This document shows positions 1 to 8,798 of a stretch of DNA of 64,000 bases, piece after piece. The translations under genes and the position numbers were made by a program. The stretch covers positions 62,001-126,000 of the forward strand of contig NZ_BSTF01000014.1 of assembly GCF_030269365.1 (NCBI RefSeq). The letters are read 5' to 3'. Position 1 is the stretch's first letter. Every line of letters starts with the position of its first letter. The notes beneath the pieces were generated by a model. It searched no databases. It worked only from the letters and a program-made list of their open reading frames with translations, and had not been told where the DNA came from. Source of the DNA: Lentzea sp. NBRC 102530 (GTDB taxonomy: Bacteria; Actinomycetota; Actinomycetes; Mycobacteriales; Pseudonocardiaceae).

Positions 1-494
1 CCCGCGGTGACCGTGAGGGTGCCGCGCAGCGTGCCGTTGAAGCGCTTGGTGGCGACGGCGGCGAACGTCTCGAAGGTGCCCTGCAGGATGCCCTGGGTGC
101 CGATGTAGATCCACGACCCGGCGGTCATCTGGCCGTACATGGTGAGGCCCTCGGCCTCCAGGCGGCGGAACTCGGGCCAGTTCGCCCAGTCCGGCACGAG
201 GTTCGAGTTCGCGATGAGCACGCGCGGCGCCCACTCGTTCGTGCGCATGACGCCGACCGGGCGGCCGGACTGCACCAGCAGCGTCTCGTCGGCTTCGAGG
301 TTCTTCAGCTCGCGGGTGATGGCGTCGAACGACGGCCAGTCGCGCGCGGCCTTGCCGGTGCCGCCGTAGACGACGAGGTCCTCGGGACGCTCGGCGACGT
401 CCGGGTCGAGGTTGTTGTGGAACATCCGCAGCGCGGCCTCGGTGGACCAGTTCTTCGCGGTCAGTTCGGTGCCGCGATCAGCGCGTACGACCAT
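1..494 (-). CDS. hutU: Urocanate hydratase, N-terminal part (runs off window)
   Basis: Urocanate hydratase (imidazolonepropionate hydrolyase) does the second step of histidine degradation, hydrating urocanate with a tightly bound NAD+. Only the first ~164 residues are in the window. They match the family start: MVVRADRGTELTAKNW, then LVVYGGTGKAARDW and GQMTAGSWIYIGTQGI, all landmark stretches of HutU. The ATG (492-494) shares one base with the TAA stop of hutH (TAATG), so the two are translationally coupled in the order hutH-hutU. The family is normally ~550 residues, so about 390 codons lie beyond position 1. Confidence 0.93.
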   Translation of the reverse strand, partial: MVVRADRGTELTAKNWSTEAALRMFHNNLDPDVAERPEDLVVYGGTGKAARDWPSFDAITRELKNLEADETLLVQSGRPVGVMRTNEWAPRVLIANSNLVPDWANWPEFRRLEAEGLTMYGQMTAGSWIYIGTQGILQGTFETFAAVATKRFNGTLRGTLTVTA

Positions 495-1999
495 TACAGG
501 GCTCCACTTCGGATGAGGGCCTCGGCGGCGGCGATCTCGGGCGCGAGGTGGCGGTCCGGGCCGGGGCCCTGGACGGTCTCGCGCAGCTTCGCCACGGCGG
601 CGGCCGTCGCGGGGGCGGGCTTGAGGGGCGCGCGCAGGTCGAGCGCCCGCGCGGCGGTGAGCAGTTCGATGGCCAGCACGGTGGTGAGCCCGTCCACGGC
701 CTTGCGCAGCTTGCGGGCGGCGGACCAGCCCATCGACACGTGGTCCTCCTGCATGGCGGAGGACGGGATGGAGTCGACGGACGCCGGCACCGCGAGGCGC
801 TTGAGCTCGGACACGATCGCCGCCTGCGTGTACTGGGCGATCATGTGGCCGGAGTCGACGCCGGGGTCGTCGGCGAGGAACGGCGGCAGGCCGTGCGAGC
901 GGGAGACGTCGAGCATGCGGTCGGTGCGGCGCTCGGCGATCGAGGCCACGTCCGCGAGCGGGATGGCCAGGAAGTCGAGCGCGTAGGCCACCGGGGCGCC
1001 GTGGAAGTTGCCGTTGGACTCGACCCGGCCGTCCGCCAGCACGACGGGGTTGTCGATCACGGACGCCAGCTCGCGGTCGGCCACCGTCGCGGCGTACGCC
1101 ACGGTGTCGCGGGCCGCGCCGTGCACCTGCGGTGAGCAGCGCAGCGAGTACGCGTCCTGCACGCGGGTGCAGTCCGGGCCGCGGTGCGAGGCGACGATCT
1201 CGGAGTCCCGCAGGAACGCGAGCATCCGGGCCGCGGACAGGTTCTGGCCGGGGTGCGGGCGCAGCGCGTGCAGCTCCGGTTCGAAGACGCGGTCGGTGCC
1301 CAGCAGGGCCTCGACGCTCATCGCGGCGGTGAGGTCCGCGATGTCCAGCAGCTTCGTCAGGTCGGCGATCGCCAGCGACAGCATGCCGAGCATGCCGTCG
1401 GTGCCGTTGATCAGCGCGAGGCCTTCCTTCTCGGCCAGCTGCACCGGTTCGATGCCGGCGGCTGCGAGGGCCTCGGCGGCGGTGACGAGCTCGCCGTCCG
1501 CGTTGCGGACCATGCCCTCACCCATGAGCGCGAGGGCGTTGGCGCTGAGCGGCGCGAGGTCACCCGAACAGCCGAGCGACCCGAACTCGTGCACGACCGG
1601 CGTGATGCCGGCGTTCAGCATCCCGGCCATGGCGTCCACAGTGGACAGGCGAACACCGGTGTGGCCGGTGGAGAGCGTGCGCAGGCGCAGCAGCATCAGC
1701 GCCCGGACGACCTCGCGTTCGACCTCGGGCCCGGAACCCGCGGCGTGCGAGCGGATCAGCGACCGCTGCAGCTGGGCACGGCGGTCCGGCGGGATGTGCC
1801 GGACGGCGAGCGCGCCGAACCCGGTCGAGACGCCGTAGGTGGGGCGTTCGGCCGTGGCGAGCTGTTCGATGTGGCCGCGGGCGGTGGTGACCGCCTCACG
1901 GGCCGCCGCGGTGATCTCCACCGGGGCGCCGTCGCGGGCGACGGCATGAACGTCCTCGAGGGTCAGAGGCTTCGGACCCAGCTCCACCGGTTGTCGCAT
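494..1999 (-). CDS. hutH: Histidine ammonia-lyase
   Basis: Converts L-histidine to trans-urocanate and ammonia, the first step of the Hut pathway, in the cytosol. 501 residues, the usual length. Near residue 144 the MIO prosthetic-group triad reads Cys-Ser-Gly (in GSLGCSGDLAPLS) rather than Ala-Ser-Gly; as far as I recall, Cys occurs at this place in other actinobacterial enzymes, and the Ser and Gly needed for cyclisation are kept. The catalytic Tyr is in PTYGVSTGFG (Tyr55). The ATG start gives the expected short N-terminus. It is first of the visible hut genes and is joined to hutU by a one-base stop/start overlap. No hutI, hutG or hut regulator is visible next to it; the IclR gene at 3646 is a possible but unproven regulator. 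Confidence 0.95.
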   Translation of the reverse strand: MRQPVELGPKPLTLEDVHAVARDGAPVEITAAAREAVTTARGHIEQLATAERPTYGVSTGFGALAVRHIPPDRRAQLQRSLIRSHAAGSGPEVEREVVRALMLLRLRTLSTGHTGVRLSTVDAMAGMLNAGITPVVHEFGSLGCSGDLAPLSANALALMGEGMVRNADGELVTAAEALAAAGIEPVQLAEKEGLALINGTDGMLGMLSLAIADLTKLLDIADLTAAMSVEALLGTDRVFEPELHALRPHPGQNLSAARMLAFLRDSEIVASHRGPDCTRVQDAYSLRCSPQVHGAARDTVAYAATVADRELASVIDNPVVLADGRVESNGNFHGAPVAYALDFLAIPLADVASIAERRTDRMLDVSRSHGLPPFLADDPGVDSGHMIAQYTQAAIVSELKRLAVPASVDSIPSSAMQEDHVSMGWSAARKLRKAVDGLTTVLAIELLTAARALDLRAPLKPAPATAAAVAKLRETVQGPGPDRHLAPEIAAAEALIRSGAL

Positions 2000-2072
2000 G
2001 CAGACATCAGACCGCTCCGGAGCCGACTCAGCGACCCCGGAGCGGAGGATGGTGTCTGGGATGCCAGACGGG

Positions 2073-3008
2073 CTACCTCTTGCGGATCCAGCCCGTGTCG
2101 GCCTGGAGGAGTTCCACCTGGTTCGCGATCTCGACGAGCTCTTCGACCGGCGTGCCGTTCACCGGATGCACGATGATCCCGACTTCCCCCTCTTGGACGC
2201 CGAGCCCGCCGTCCTCCACGAAGCCCTGCTTGCCGCGCACCGCGATCGGTGTTTCTCGCCCCTGGAACCTCACGACACCGGAGAACACCTCCACCCGCGC
2301 TCGTTCGGTCTCGATGTCCGCGACCCACTCGTCGGCCGCGGCGCCCCAGAACTCGGTCGCCGGCTTGCCGGCCAGCCGGAACGGCGGCTGGAAGACGTCC
2401 TTCGAGTCGGCCCGCACCGAATCGGCGATGCGCAGCGCCGTCTCGCGCAGGTCCCCGCTGACGCCCCGGACGCTGACGACGAGGGCGTCCTGGGCCTTCC
2501 ACCGGACCTCGGCGGTGGTACCTGCGGGCAGGTCCACCACCCTGGCCTTGCCCTGCAGGCCGCGGACGGAGACGTCCTGCCACCCGCCGGTCTCCGCGTG
2601 GTTCGCGCCGCTGGCCAGCTCGATCGACTTGTCGCCGTTGCTCGCGGCATTCCTCGGCGACCCTTCCGGCACCCACACCCTGGTCGTCACGCCGTCCTGG
2701 ACGGTGCGTCCACCCTCGACGAACCCTTCCGGCAGCCAGTGCGGCTGGTACTTCAGCGCTCCCGGCACGGCCGGCACCAGCGCGGCGCCCGCGTCGTTCG
2801 GGTTCGGCGGCACGTACCTGTCGCTGGCGATGACGCCCGCGAAGATCAGGACGGCGACCGCGGCGACCCCGGCCGTGGCGAGCAGGAAGATGTTGTTGCG
2901 CTGCCGCTTGCGCTTGCGGCGCAGGGCGTTCAGCGTCGGTCCCGGGTGGGGAGTGCGTTCGGCCAGCAGGCCGAGTGCCTCCTTGATCCGCTGTTCGGTG
3001 TCGTTCAC
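2073..3008 (-). CDS. Single-pass membrane protein coupled to an ECF sigma factor
   Basis: 311 residues from a GTG at 3006-3008. That GTG overlaps the sigma gene stop by four bases (GTGA), so the pair is translationally coupled. Layout: an N-terminal ~37-residue charged cytoplasmic segment (NDTEQRIKEALGLLAERT, then RRKRKRQRNN), one transmembrane helix at about 40-61, and a ~250-residue extracytoplasmic domain without a family I recognise. This topology and the coupling suggest a sensor or anti-sigma partner of the upstream sigma factor; that is inference, since no ZAS or RskA-like motif is visible. Its end lies 73 bp from the start of hutH. Confidence 0.8.
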   Translation of the reverse strand: MNDTEQRIKEALGLLAERTPHPGPTLNALRRKRKRQRNNIFLLATAGVAAVAVLIFAGVIASDRYVPPNPNDAGAALVPAVPGALKYQPHWLPEGFVEGGRTVQDGVTTRVWVPEGSPRNAASNGDKSIELASGANHAETGGWQDVSVRGLQGKARVVDLPAGTTAEVRWKAQDALVVSVRGVSGDLRETALRIADSVRADSKDVFQPPFRLAGKPATEFWGAAADEWVADIETERARVEVFSGVVRFQGRETPIAVRGKQGFVEDGGLGVQEGEVGIIVHPVNGTPVEELVEIANQVELLQADTGWIRKR

Positions 3009-3532
3009 GACAGGCCCTCCCCGAGCCGCAACCCGACACCAGCGGGTTCCGGCGTGTGGTCCATGCGGAGTGTGGCCAGCGCACGTGAGATGTGGCTGCG
3101 CACGGTTCCCTCGGCACAACCGAGCATCTGTGCGATCTCCGAGTCCTCGTAGTTCTCGTAGTAGCGGAGCACCACGGCGGCCCGCTGTTTGCGGGGTAAC
3201 TTCGCGATCCGCTGCAACATGGCTTCCCGCTCGTCGTAGTGATGGGTCTTGTCCGCGACGGGCGGGGTGACGGACTCCAGGGTCGTCATGCAGAGGGCGA
3301 CGTCCTTGGCTGCTCTACGGCGGCGCCACGAGAGGTACTCGTTGGTCACCATGCGCTTGACGTAGGCGTGAGGGAGGTCGACTGAACCGATGCGGTCCCA
3401 CTTCTGCTGCGCGCGCAGCAGGACTTCCTGGACCACGTCCTGGGCCAGGTGCGGGTCGCACGTGAGCACGGTGGCGTAGCGCAGCAACGGGGTCACCTGT
3501 TCTGCCACGAAGTCATCGAAACTCGGTGTCAA
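3005..3532 (-). CDS. SigE-family ECF RNA polymerase sigma factor
   Basis: 175 residues of sigma-70 type. Region 2 includes FDDFVAEQVTPLLRYATVLT and DVVQEVLLRAQQKWDRI; region 4 includes LPRKQRAAVVLRYYENYEDS and the recognition helix CAEGTVRSHISRALATLR. This is the compact ECF layout called SigE-family in actinobacterial annotation (not M. tuberculosis SigE itself). The start is a TTG (3530-3532) downstream of a purine-rich stretch. The next gene, a membrane protein, overlaps it by four bases, which is how sigma factors and their controlling proteins are often arranged. Target genes cannot be read from the window. Confidence 0.88.
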   Translation of the reverse strand: MTPSFDDFVAEQVTPLLRYATVLTCDPHLAQDVVQEVLLRAQQKWDRIGSVDLPHAYVKRMVTNEYLSWRRRRAAKDVALCMTTLESVTPPVADKTHHYDEREAMLQRIAKLPRKQRAAVVLRYYENYEDSEIAQMLGCAEGTVRSHISRALATLRMDHTPEPAGVGLRLGEGLS

Positions 3533-3645
3533 TCCCGACCCCCTTCAAAACCGTCACACCCCTATGACGCAGCTCGGGCCTGTTCTGTTGAGTGTGCCCT
3601 GATGTCGTAACGGCGTGGGCTGCATCACGTGGGAAAATCACTGTT

Positions 3646-4431
3646 GTGGGCACCAGCAGTGACGTTCCCGCGCTGCGGAGAGGCCTCGCGGTCCTGCGGT
3701 TGCTCGCCGGCCGACCGGGCCCGGTCTCCGCGGCGTCGGTGGCGCGCGAGCTGAATCTCCCCAGGTCGACGACCTACCACCTGCTCTCCGAACTCACCGA
3801 GGCGGGCTTCGCGACCCACTTCCCCGAGGAGAAGCGCTACGGCCTGGGCGTCGCGGCGTTCGAACTCGGCTCCGCCTACCTGCGCCACGACCCGCTGGAA
3901 CGCCTCGCCCGCCCGTTGTTGCGCAAGCTCGCCGACCGGATGGAAAAGGTCGCGCATCTGGGCGTCCTCCACGGCGCGGAGGCGTTGTACCTGGTACGCG
4001 AGCAGCCCCGCCAGCCGCAGTCGATCGTGTCCGACGTGGGCGTGCGCCTGCCCGCGCACCTCACCGCCTCCGGCCGCGCGATGCTGGCGTTCCTGCCTCC
4101 GGCGCAGGTCCGCGCGCTGTTCCCGTCCGTGGCGGCGTTCGTCGACCGGACCGGGCGCGGCCCGCACAACCTGCCCGCGCTGCGCCGGTTGCTGACGGCC
4201 GAGCGGCGGCAGGGGTGGTCGGTGGAGGACGGGTACGTCACGGCCGGGTTCGCGTCCGTGGCGGCGCCCGTGTTCGACCACGGGGAACGGCCGATCGCGG
4301 CGATCACGCTGACGTTCCGGCACCTGTGCGACACGCCCTGCGGCCAGGTGTGGCCGGACCTGGCGAAGGAAGTGCGCAAGGCGGCCGAGGAACTGACGGT
4401 GCGGATCGGCGGGCACGTGGCCGCCGGTTAG
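3646..4431 (+). CDS. IclR-family transcriptional regulator
   Basis: About 261 residues from the GTG at 3646; an upstream ATG at 3592 is in frame but adds residues foreign to the family. The N-terminal winged helix-turn-helix (VPALRRGLAVLRLLAGRPG, then SAASVARELNLPRSTTYHLL) is followed by the IclR effector domain (LGVLHGAEALYLVRE, LTASGRAMLAFLP, EDGYVTAGFASVAAPVFD). Such proteins bind small carboxylates or aromatic compounds and act as repressors or activators. It is divergent from the sigma-factor pair across ~110 bp. Control of the hut genes is possible but not shown. No strong ribosome-binding site precedes the GTG. Confidence 0.9.
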   Translation: MGTSSDVPALRRGLAVLRLLAGRPGPVSAASVARELNLPRSTTYHLLSELTEAGFATHFPEEKRYGLGVAAFELGSAYLRHDPLERLARPLLRKLADRMEKVAHLGVLHGAEALYLVREQPRQPQSIVSDVGVRLPAHLTASGRAMLAFLPPAQVRALFPSVAAFVDRTGRGPHNLPALRRLLTAERRQGWSVEDGYVTAGFASVAAPVFDHGERPIAAITLTFRHLCDTPCGQVWPDLAKEVRKAAEELTVRIGGHVAAG

Positions 4432-4438
4432 TCGCCAT

Positions 4439-4460
4439 GTACATAGTAGCCATGTACCGT
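4439..4460 (+). promoter_or_regulatory. Putative MarR operator overlapping a -10 box
   Basis: An inverted repeat GTACAT-N7-ATGTAC lies at 4439-4457, ending 10 bp before the marR start. A -10-like hexamer TACCGT (4455-4460) overlaps its right arm and stands seven bases from the ATG with no Shine-Dalgarno sequence, which suggests a leaderless transcript. A palindrome over the core promoter is the usual arrangement for MarR autorepression; this reading is inference. Confidence 0.55.
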
Positions 4461-4467
4461 ATCTGCC

Positions 4468-4890
4468 ATGAGCAGTGCGGAACCGACGCCTGGGCACCTC
4501 GTGTGGCGTTTGGCGATGAAGTGGCGGACGGCCGTTGACCGCGCGTTGGACCCTCTCGGGCTGACGCACGCGCAGTACGTCGTGCTGTCGTCGTTGGCGG
4601 CCCTCGACCGGCCCTCCCAACGCGAACTCGCCGACCACACGGGCCTGGAACCGCTGTACGTCTCGAAGCTGGCGCGCTCGCTGGAGGCCGCCGGGTTCAT
4701 CACGCGGGTCCGCGACACCGTCGACACCCGGACCATGCGGCTCGCCCTGTCCCCGCGCGGCCTCGAGGTCGTCGAGCCCGCGATCGCGACGGTCCGCGCG
4801 CTGATGGACCGGCTGCTGACGCCGCTCGGCGACCGCACGTCCGCCTTCTCCGGCGAACTGCTCGCCCTGCTCGCCGTCCCCCTCGACTAG
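4468..4890 (+). CDS. MarR-family transcriptional regulator
   Basis: 140 residues with the MarR winged helix-turn-helix: LTHAQYVVLSSLAAL, then QRELADHTGLEPLYVSKLARSLE (recognition helix) and the wing ITRVRDTVDTRTMRLALSP. MarR dimers usually repress a neighbouring gene and are released by a phenolic or oxidant ligand. The start follows a likely leaderless promoter and sits just downstream of a palindrome that could be its own operator. The stop codon TAG lies inside a CTAG at the left edge of a palindromic insertion; the dehalogenase-like gene at 5017 is the likely co-regulated neighbour. Confidence 0.9.
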   Translation: MSSAEPTPGHLVWRLAMKWRTAVDRALDPLGLTHAQYVVLSSLAALDRPSQRELADHTGLEPLYVSKLARSLEAAGFITRVRDTVDTRTMRLALSPRGLEVVEPAIATVRALMDRLLTPLGDRTSAFSGELLALLAVPLD

Positions 4891-5003
4891 GCCCTGTCCT
4901 GCGAGTCTGTCAGGTGGCAGGCGCGGGTGAGCGAGCCGGAGGCGGTGCCGCCTCCGGGTCCCTCGGCCGCCACTGCCGCCCGACAGACTTGCAGGACAGG
5001 GCC
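4890..5003. mobile_element. MITE-like palindromic element, 114 bp
   Basis: The 22-base ends (4890-4911 and 4982-5003) are inverted copies with one mismatch. They begin GGCCCTGTCCTGC and are flanked by CTA on both sides (4887-4889 and 5004-5006; CTAG on both sides if the G is counted twice). An inner perfect hairpin CCGGAGGCGG-TG-CCGCCTCCGG lies near the middle, so most of the element can fold. There is no coding capacity. Terminal inverted repeats plus a 3-4 bp duplication fit a non-autonomous miniature insertion element mobilised by an IS5-type transposase; family assignment is inference. The left duplication carries the stop codon of marR and the right one joins the AGGAG ribosome-binding site of the next gene. 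Confidence 0.6.
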
Positions 5004-5016
5004 CTAGGAGCACCCG

Positions 5017-5889
<873 letters not shown>

Positions 5890-5920
5890 TGCCCGCTGAC
5901 CGGCGCTGCTCAGCTCCGGG

Positions 5921-6820
5921 TCAGATGCCCGCGGAGGCCAGCCACTCCTTGGCGACCTTCTCCGGCTCCGGCTTGTCCGGCGACGACAGCTTCTGGTTGA
6001 GCTCCAGCAGCTGCTTGGTGTCGAGCTTCTTCGAGATGGCGTTGAGGGTGTCGCGGACCTGCTGCGACGCCTTCTTCTCGTTGATCAGCGGCAGCACGTT
6101 CTGCGCGGCGAACACGTTCTTCGGGTCTTCCAGCACCACGAACTCGTTGGCCTTGATGGCCGCGTCCGTCGTGAACAGGTCGGCCGCCTGCACCGTGTTG
6201 TCCTTGAGGCCGGCGACGGTCAGCGGGCCGCCGACGTCGAGGGCCTTGAACTCCTTGAACTCGCAGGCGTACTTGGCCTTCAGGCCGGGCAGGCCGTCCG
6301 GGCGGCTCTGGAACTCGGGCGGGCCGCCGAAGACGAGGTCCTTGCAGTACGGCACGAGGTCGTCGATCGACTTGAGGCTGTACTGCGCGGCGATCTGCTT
6401 GGTGACGACGACCGCGTCCTTGTCCTCGGCGGAGGACTTCTCAAGCACGATGAGGCCCTTGGGCAACGCCTTCTGCAGCGCCGCGTAGACCTCGTCCGCG
6501 CCGACTTCCTGCGCGTCCTTGTTGATGTACTTGAGCAGCACGCCGGTGTACTCGGGGATCAGGTCGATCGAGCCGTCCTGCACACCCTTGTAGTACAGCT
6601 CGCGGTTGCCGATGTTCAGCTTCTTGGAGACCTTGACACCCTTGCCCGACAACGCTTCCGCGTAGATCTCCGCGAGCAGGCGGGACTCCGGGAAGTTGCC
6701 GGAGCCGACGACGATCGTGTCCGTCGGGGCCGGCTCGTTGTTCGCCCCGCCGGTCAGCGGATCTCCACCGCACGCCGACAACAGCATGACCGCAGCGACG
6801 GCTGTCGCGATGCGCTTCAT
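5921..6820 (-). CDS. Osmoprotectant-type ABC transporter substrate-binding lipoprotein
   Basis: 299 residues. A lipoprotein signal with lipobox LLSAC puts the lipidated Cys at residue 17. The mature part resembles the OpuC/OsmX/YehZ group that binds glycine betaine, choline or related compounds: VVGSGNFPESRLLAEIYAEAL, IDLIPEYTGVLL and AADLFTTDAAI are family landmarks. It belongs with the ATPase and two permeases at 8126-10516, but a TnpB element now lies between it and the permease. GGAGGAG five bases before the ATG is the present ribosome-binding site and may come from the insertion edge. The true ligand is not determined; some YehZ relatives bind other small molecules. Confidence 0.9.
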   Translation of the reverse strand: MKRIATAVAAVMLLSACGGDPLTGGANNEPAPTDTIVVGSGNFPESRLLAEIYAEALSGKGVKVSKKLNIGNRELYYKGVQDGSIDLIPEYTGVLLKYINKDAQEVGADEVYAALQKALPKGLIVLEKSSAEDKDAVVVTKQIAAQYSLKSIDDLVPYCKDLVFGGPPEFQSRPDGLPGLKAKYACEFKEFKALDVGGPLTVAGLKDNTVQAADLFTTDAAIKANEFVVLEDPKNVFAAQNVLPLINEKKASQQVRDTLNAISKKLDTKQLLELNQKLSSPDKPEPEKVAKEWLASAGI

Positions 6821-6825
6821 TTCAA

Positions 6826-8129
6826 CTCCTCCGAGGAAACCCCGTCCGTCAGGGCGGGGAGGAATCGGACCACTGACAGCGGTTCGTTACACTGTGAACG
6901 GTGAATGGGCAGGTGAAGCGGGCTTTTCGGTACCGCTTCCATCCGGACGAAACGCAAGCGGCAGAACTGTCGCGCACGTTCGGATGTGTCCGTTTGGTCT
7001 ACAACCTGGCGTTGCAGACCCGCGCGGAGGCGTGGACCCAACGACGTGAACAAGTCAGCTACGCGGCAACGTCGGCGTTGCTGACCACCTGGAAACGCAC
7101 CGACGACCTGGCTTTCCTGAACGAGGTGTCGTCGGTGCCGCTGCAGCAAGCGCTGCGGCATCTGCAGACCGCCTTCGCCAACTTCTTCGCGAAGCGGGCG
7201 AGGCATCCGCGATTCAAATCGCGCAAGAAGTCCCGGTTCAGTGCGGAGTACACGCGCTCGGCGTTCCGATGGCGCGACGGGACGCTGACGATGGCGAAAA
7301 TGACCAGACCGCTGGAGATCCGCTGGTCTCGGCCGCTGCCGGCGGGCGCAGTTCCCTCGACGGTCACGGTGTCGCGCGACGCAGCCGGACGCTGGTTCGT
7401 TTCCCTGCTGTGCGACGACCCTGGTGTGGTGCCTCTGCCTGCGTCCGATTCGACGGTGGGAATCGACGTCGGCCTCGAGCACCTGCTGAGTCTTTCCACC
7501 GGAGAGAAGATCGCCAATCCCCGTCACGAGCGCAGGGACAGGAGCGCCCTCGCGAGGGCTCAACGCGCGTTGTCCCGGAAACAGCGGGACAGCAACAACC
7601 GAACCAAGGCGCGAACTCGGGTCGGTCGCATACACGCCCGCATGAAGGATCGACGCACGGACCACCTGCACAAGATCACTACTCGACTCGTGCGCGAGAA
7701 CCAAACGCTCGTGATCGAGGATCTGGCCGTATCGGCGATGGTCTGCAACCGCAGCGTCGCTCGCGCGATCAGCGACGCGGGCTGGCGGCAGTTCCGGCGA
7801 ATGCTGGAGTACAAGGCTGACTGGTACGGCCGTGAGGTGGTCGTGGTCGACCGCTGGTTCCCGTCCTCCAAGCTGTGCTCGGAGTGCGGGGCGCTCGCCG
7901 CTGGATTGCCGTTGCACGTCCGTGCGTGGACCTGTGCCTGTGGTGCAACCCATGATCGGGACGTGAACGCGGCACGCAACATCCTGGCCGCCGGACTGGC
8001 GGTGTCGGTCTGTGGAGCCGGTGTGAGACCTCAACGGGAACCTTCCCGGTCGGGGCGGTCGGCAGCGAAGCAGAAAGCCCTGGGGCGCAAGCCGTAGGAT
8101 TCTCCTTCTCACGAGGGAGACGAAGTCAA
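6826..8129 (+). mobile_element. IS200/IS605-type element with tnpB only
   Basis: About 1.3 kb between two copies of TCAA (6822-6825 and 8126-8129), inserted between the second permease gene and the binding-protein gene of an ABC operon. Each end carries an 8-bp hairpin with a 4-base loop: left 6840-6859 (CCCCGTCC, gtca, GGGCGGGG) and right 8101-8120 (TCTCCTTC, tcac, GAGGGAGA). Such hairpins are the subterminal features of this superfamily. The right end GAAGTCAA is characteristic of TnpB elements and would be the 3' end of the guide RNA. No tnpA is present, so mobility would need help in trans. The exact left edge is uncertain by a few bases because TCAA occurs on both sides. Confidence 0.75.
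6901..8097 (+). CDS. tnpB: RNA-guided endonuclease TnpB
   Basis: 398 residues. An N-terminal helical domain (VKRAFRYRFHPDETQAAELS) leads to a RuvC nuclease with all three acidic residues: Asp189 in VGIDVGLEHL, Glu273 in VIEDLAV, Asp354 in HDRDVNAARN. The zinc ribbon has Cys326, Cys329, Cys345 and Cys347; the last pair is CxC instead of the usual CxxC. TnpB uses a guide RNA from the element's right end to cut a matching site next to a short target motif, which helps the element persist. A TACACT -10 box seven bases before the GTG suggests leaderless expression. Start could also be the GTG at 6913 (MKRAFRYRF). Nothing looks truncated. Confidence 0.9.
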   Translation: MNGQVKRAFRYRFHPDETQAAELSRTFGCVRLVYNLALQTRAEAWTQRREQVSYAATSALLTTWKRTDDLAFLNEVSSVPLQQALRHLQTAFANFFAKRARHPRFKSRKKSRFSAEYTRSAFRWRDGTLTMAKMTRPLEIRWSRPLPAGAVPSTVTVSRDAAGRWFVSLLCDDPGVVPLPASDSTVGIDVGLEHLLSLSTGEKIANPRHERRDRSALARAQRALSRKQRDSNNRTKARTRVGRIHARMKDRRTDHLHKITTRLVRENQTLVIEDLAVSAMVCNRSVARAISDAGWRQFRRMLEYKADWYGREVVVVDRWFPSSKLCSECGALAAGLPLHVRAWTCACGATHDRDVNAARNILAAGLAVSVCGAGVRPQREPSRSGRSAAKQKALGRKP

Positions 8130-8791
8130 TTCTTTCCTCCGGTTCCCACTGGACGCAGCCCGGGCGACACCGTCAGCCGTTGCAGGCCGGCGAACCCCAG
8201 GTCGACGAGAACGGCGAGCAGTGCCACGAGCACCGCGCCGGCGAGCATCTGACCGAAATCCTGCAGGGCGAGGCCGTCGAAGACGAACCTGCCCAGTCCA
8301 CCGGCGCCGGTGTAGGCCGCGATGGTGGCCGTGGCGACCACCTGCAGCGCGGCACCGCGGAAACCGCCGTAGATCAACGGAAGCGCGTTCGGGATCTCCA
8401 CCTGCAGCAGCACACCCGACTCGCGCATGCCCACGCCCCGCGCGGCGTCGACGGCGGACGGGTCGACCGCCCGGACGCCCGCGTACGTGCCGGCCATGAT
8501 CGGCGGGATCGCCAGCAGCACCAGCGCCACGTACACCGGGAAGTCGCCGAGGCCCGCCCACAGCACGACGAGGATCAGCACCGCCGTGGTCGGCAGCGCC
8601 CGCAGCGCGTTGGAGAGTCCGACGATCACGAACCCGCCCTTGCCGGTGTGCCCGACGAACGCGCCGAGCGGGATCGCGATGACCGCGGCGATGAGCAACG
8701 TCAGCAACGTGTAGCCGAGATGTTCCAGCAACCGCACCGGAATCCCGGTCGTGCCGGACCAGTGCGCGGGATCGAAGAGCCAGCCACCCAT
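8126..8791 (-). CDS. Osmoprotectant-type ABC transporter permease (second)
   Basis: 221 residues, five or six membrane spans, with the permease EAA-type loop in ARGVGMRESGVLLQVEIPNAL and the Opu-type stretch AAYTGAGGLG. It forms the channel with the permease encoded just upstream (seven-base gap). The stop TGA (8126-8128) coincides with the TCAA at the right edge of the TnpB element. If the element is removed leaving one TCAA, the stop would stand one base before the ATG of the binding-protein gene, so the insertion seems to have separated two tightly linked genes without changing the permease reading frame. Confidence 0.9.
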   Translation of the reverse strand: MGGWLFDPAHWSGTTGIPVRLLEHLGYTLLTLLIAAVIAIPLGAFVGHTGKGGFVIVGLSNALRALPTTAVLILVVLWAGLGDFPVYVALVLLAIPPIMAGTYAGVRAVDPSAVDAARGVGMRESGVLLQVEIPNALPLIYGGFRGAALQVVATATIAAYTGAGGLGRFVFDGLALQDFGQMLAGAVLVALLAVLVDLGFAGLQRLTVSPGLRPVGTGGKN

Positions 8792-8798
8792 GCTCAGC

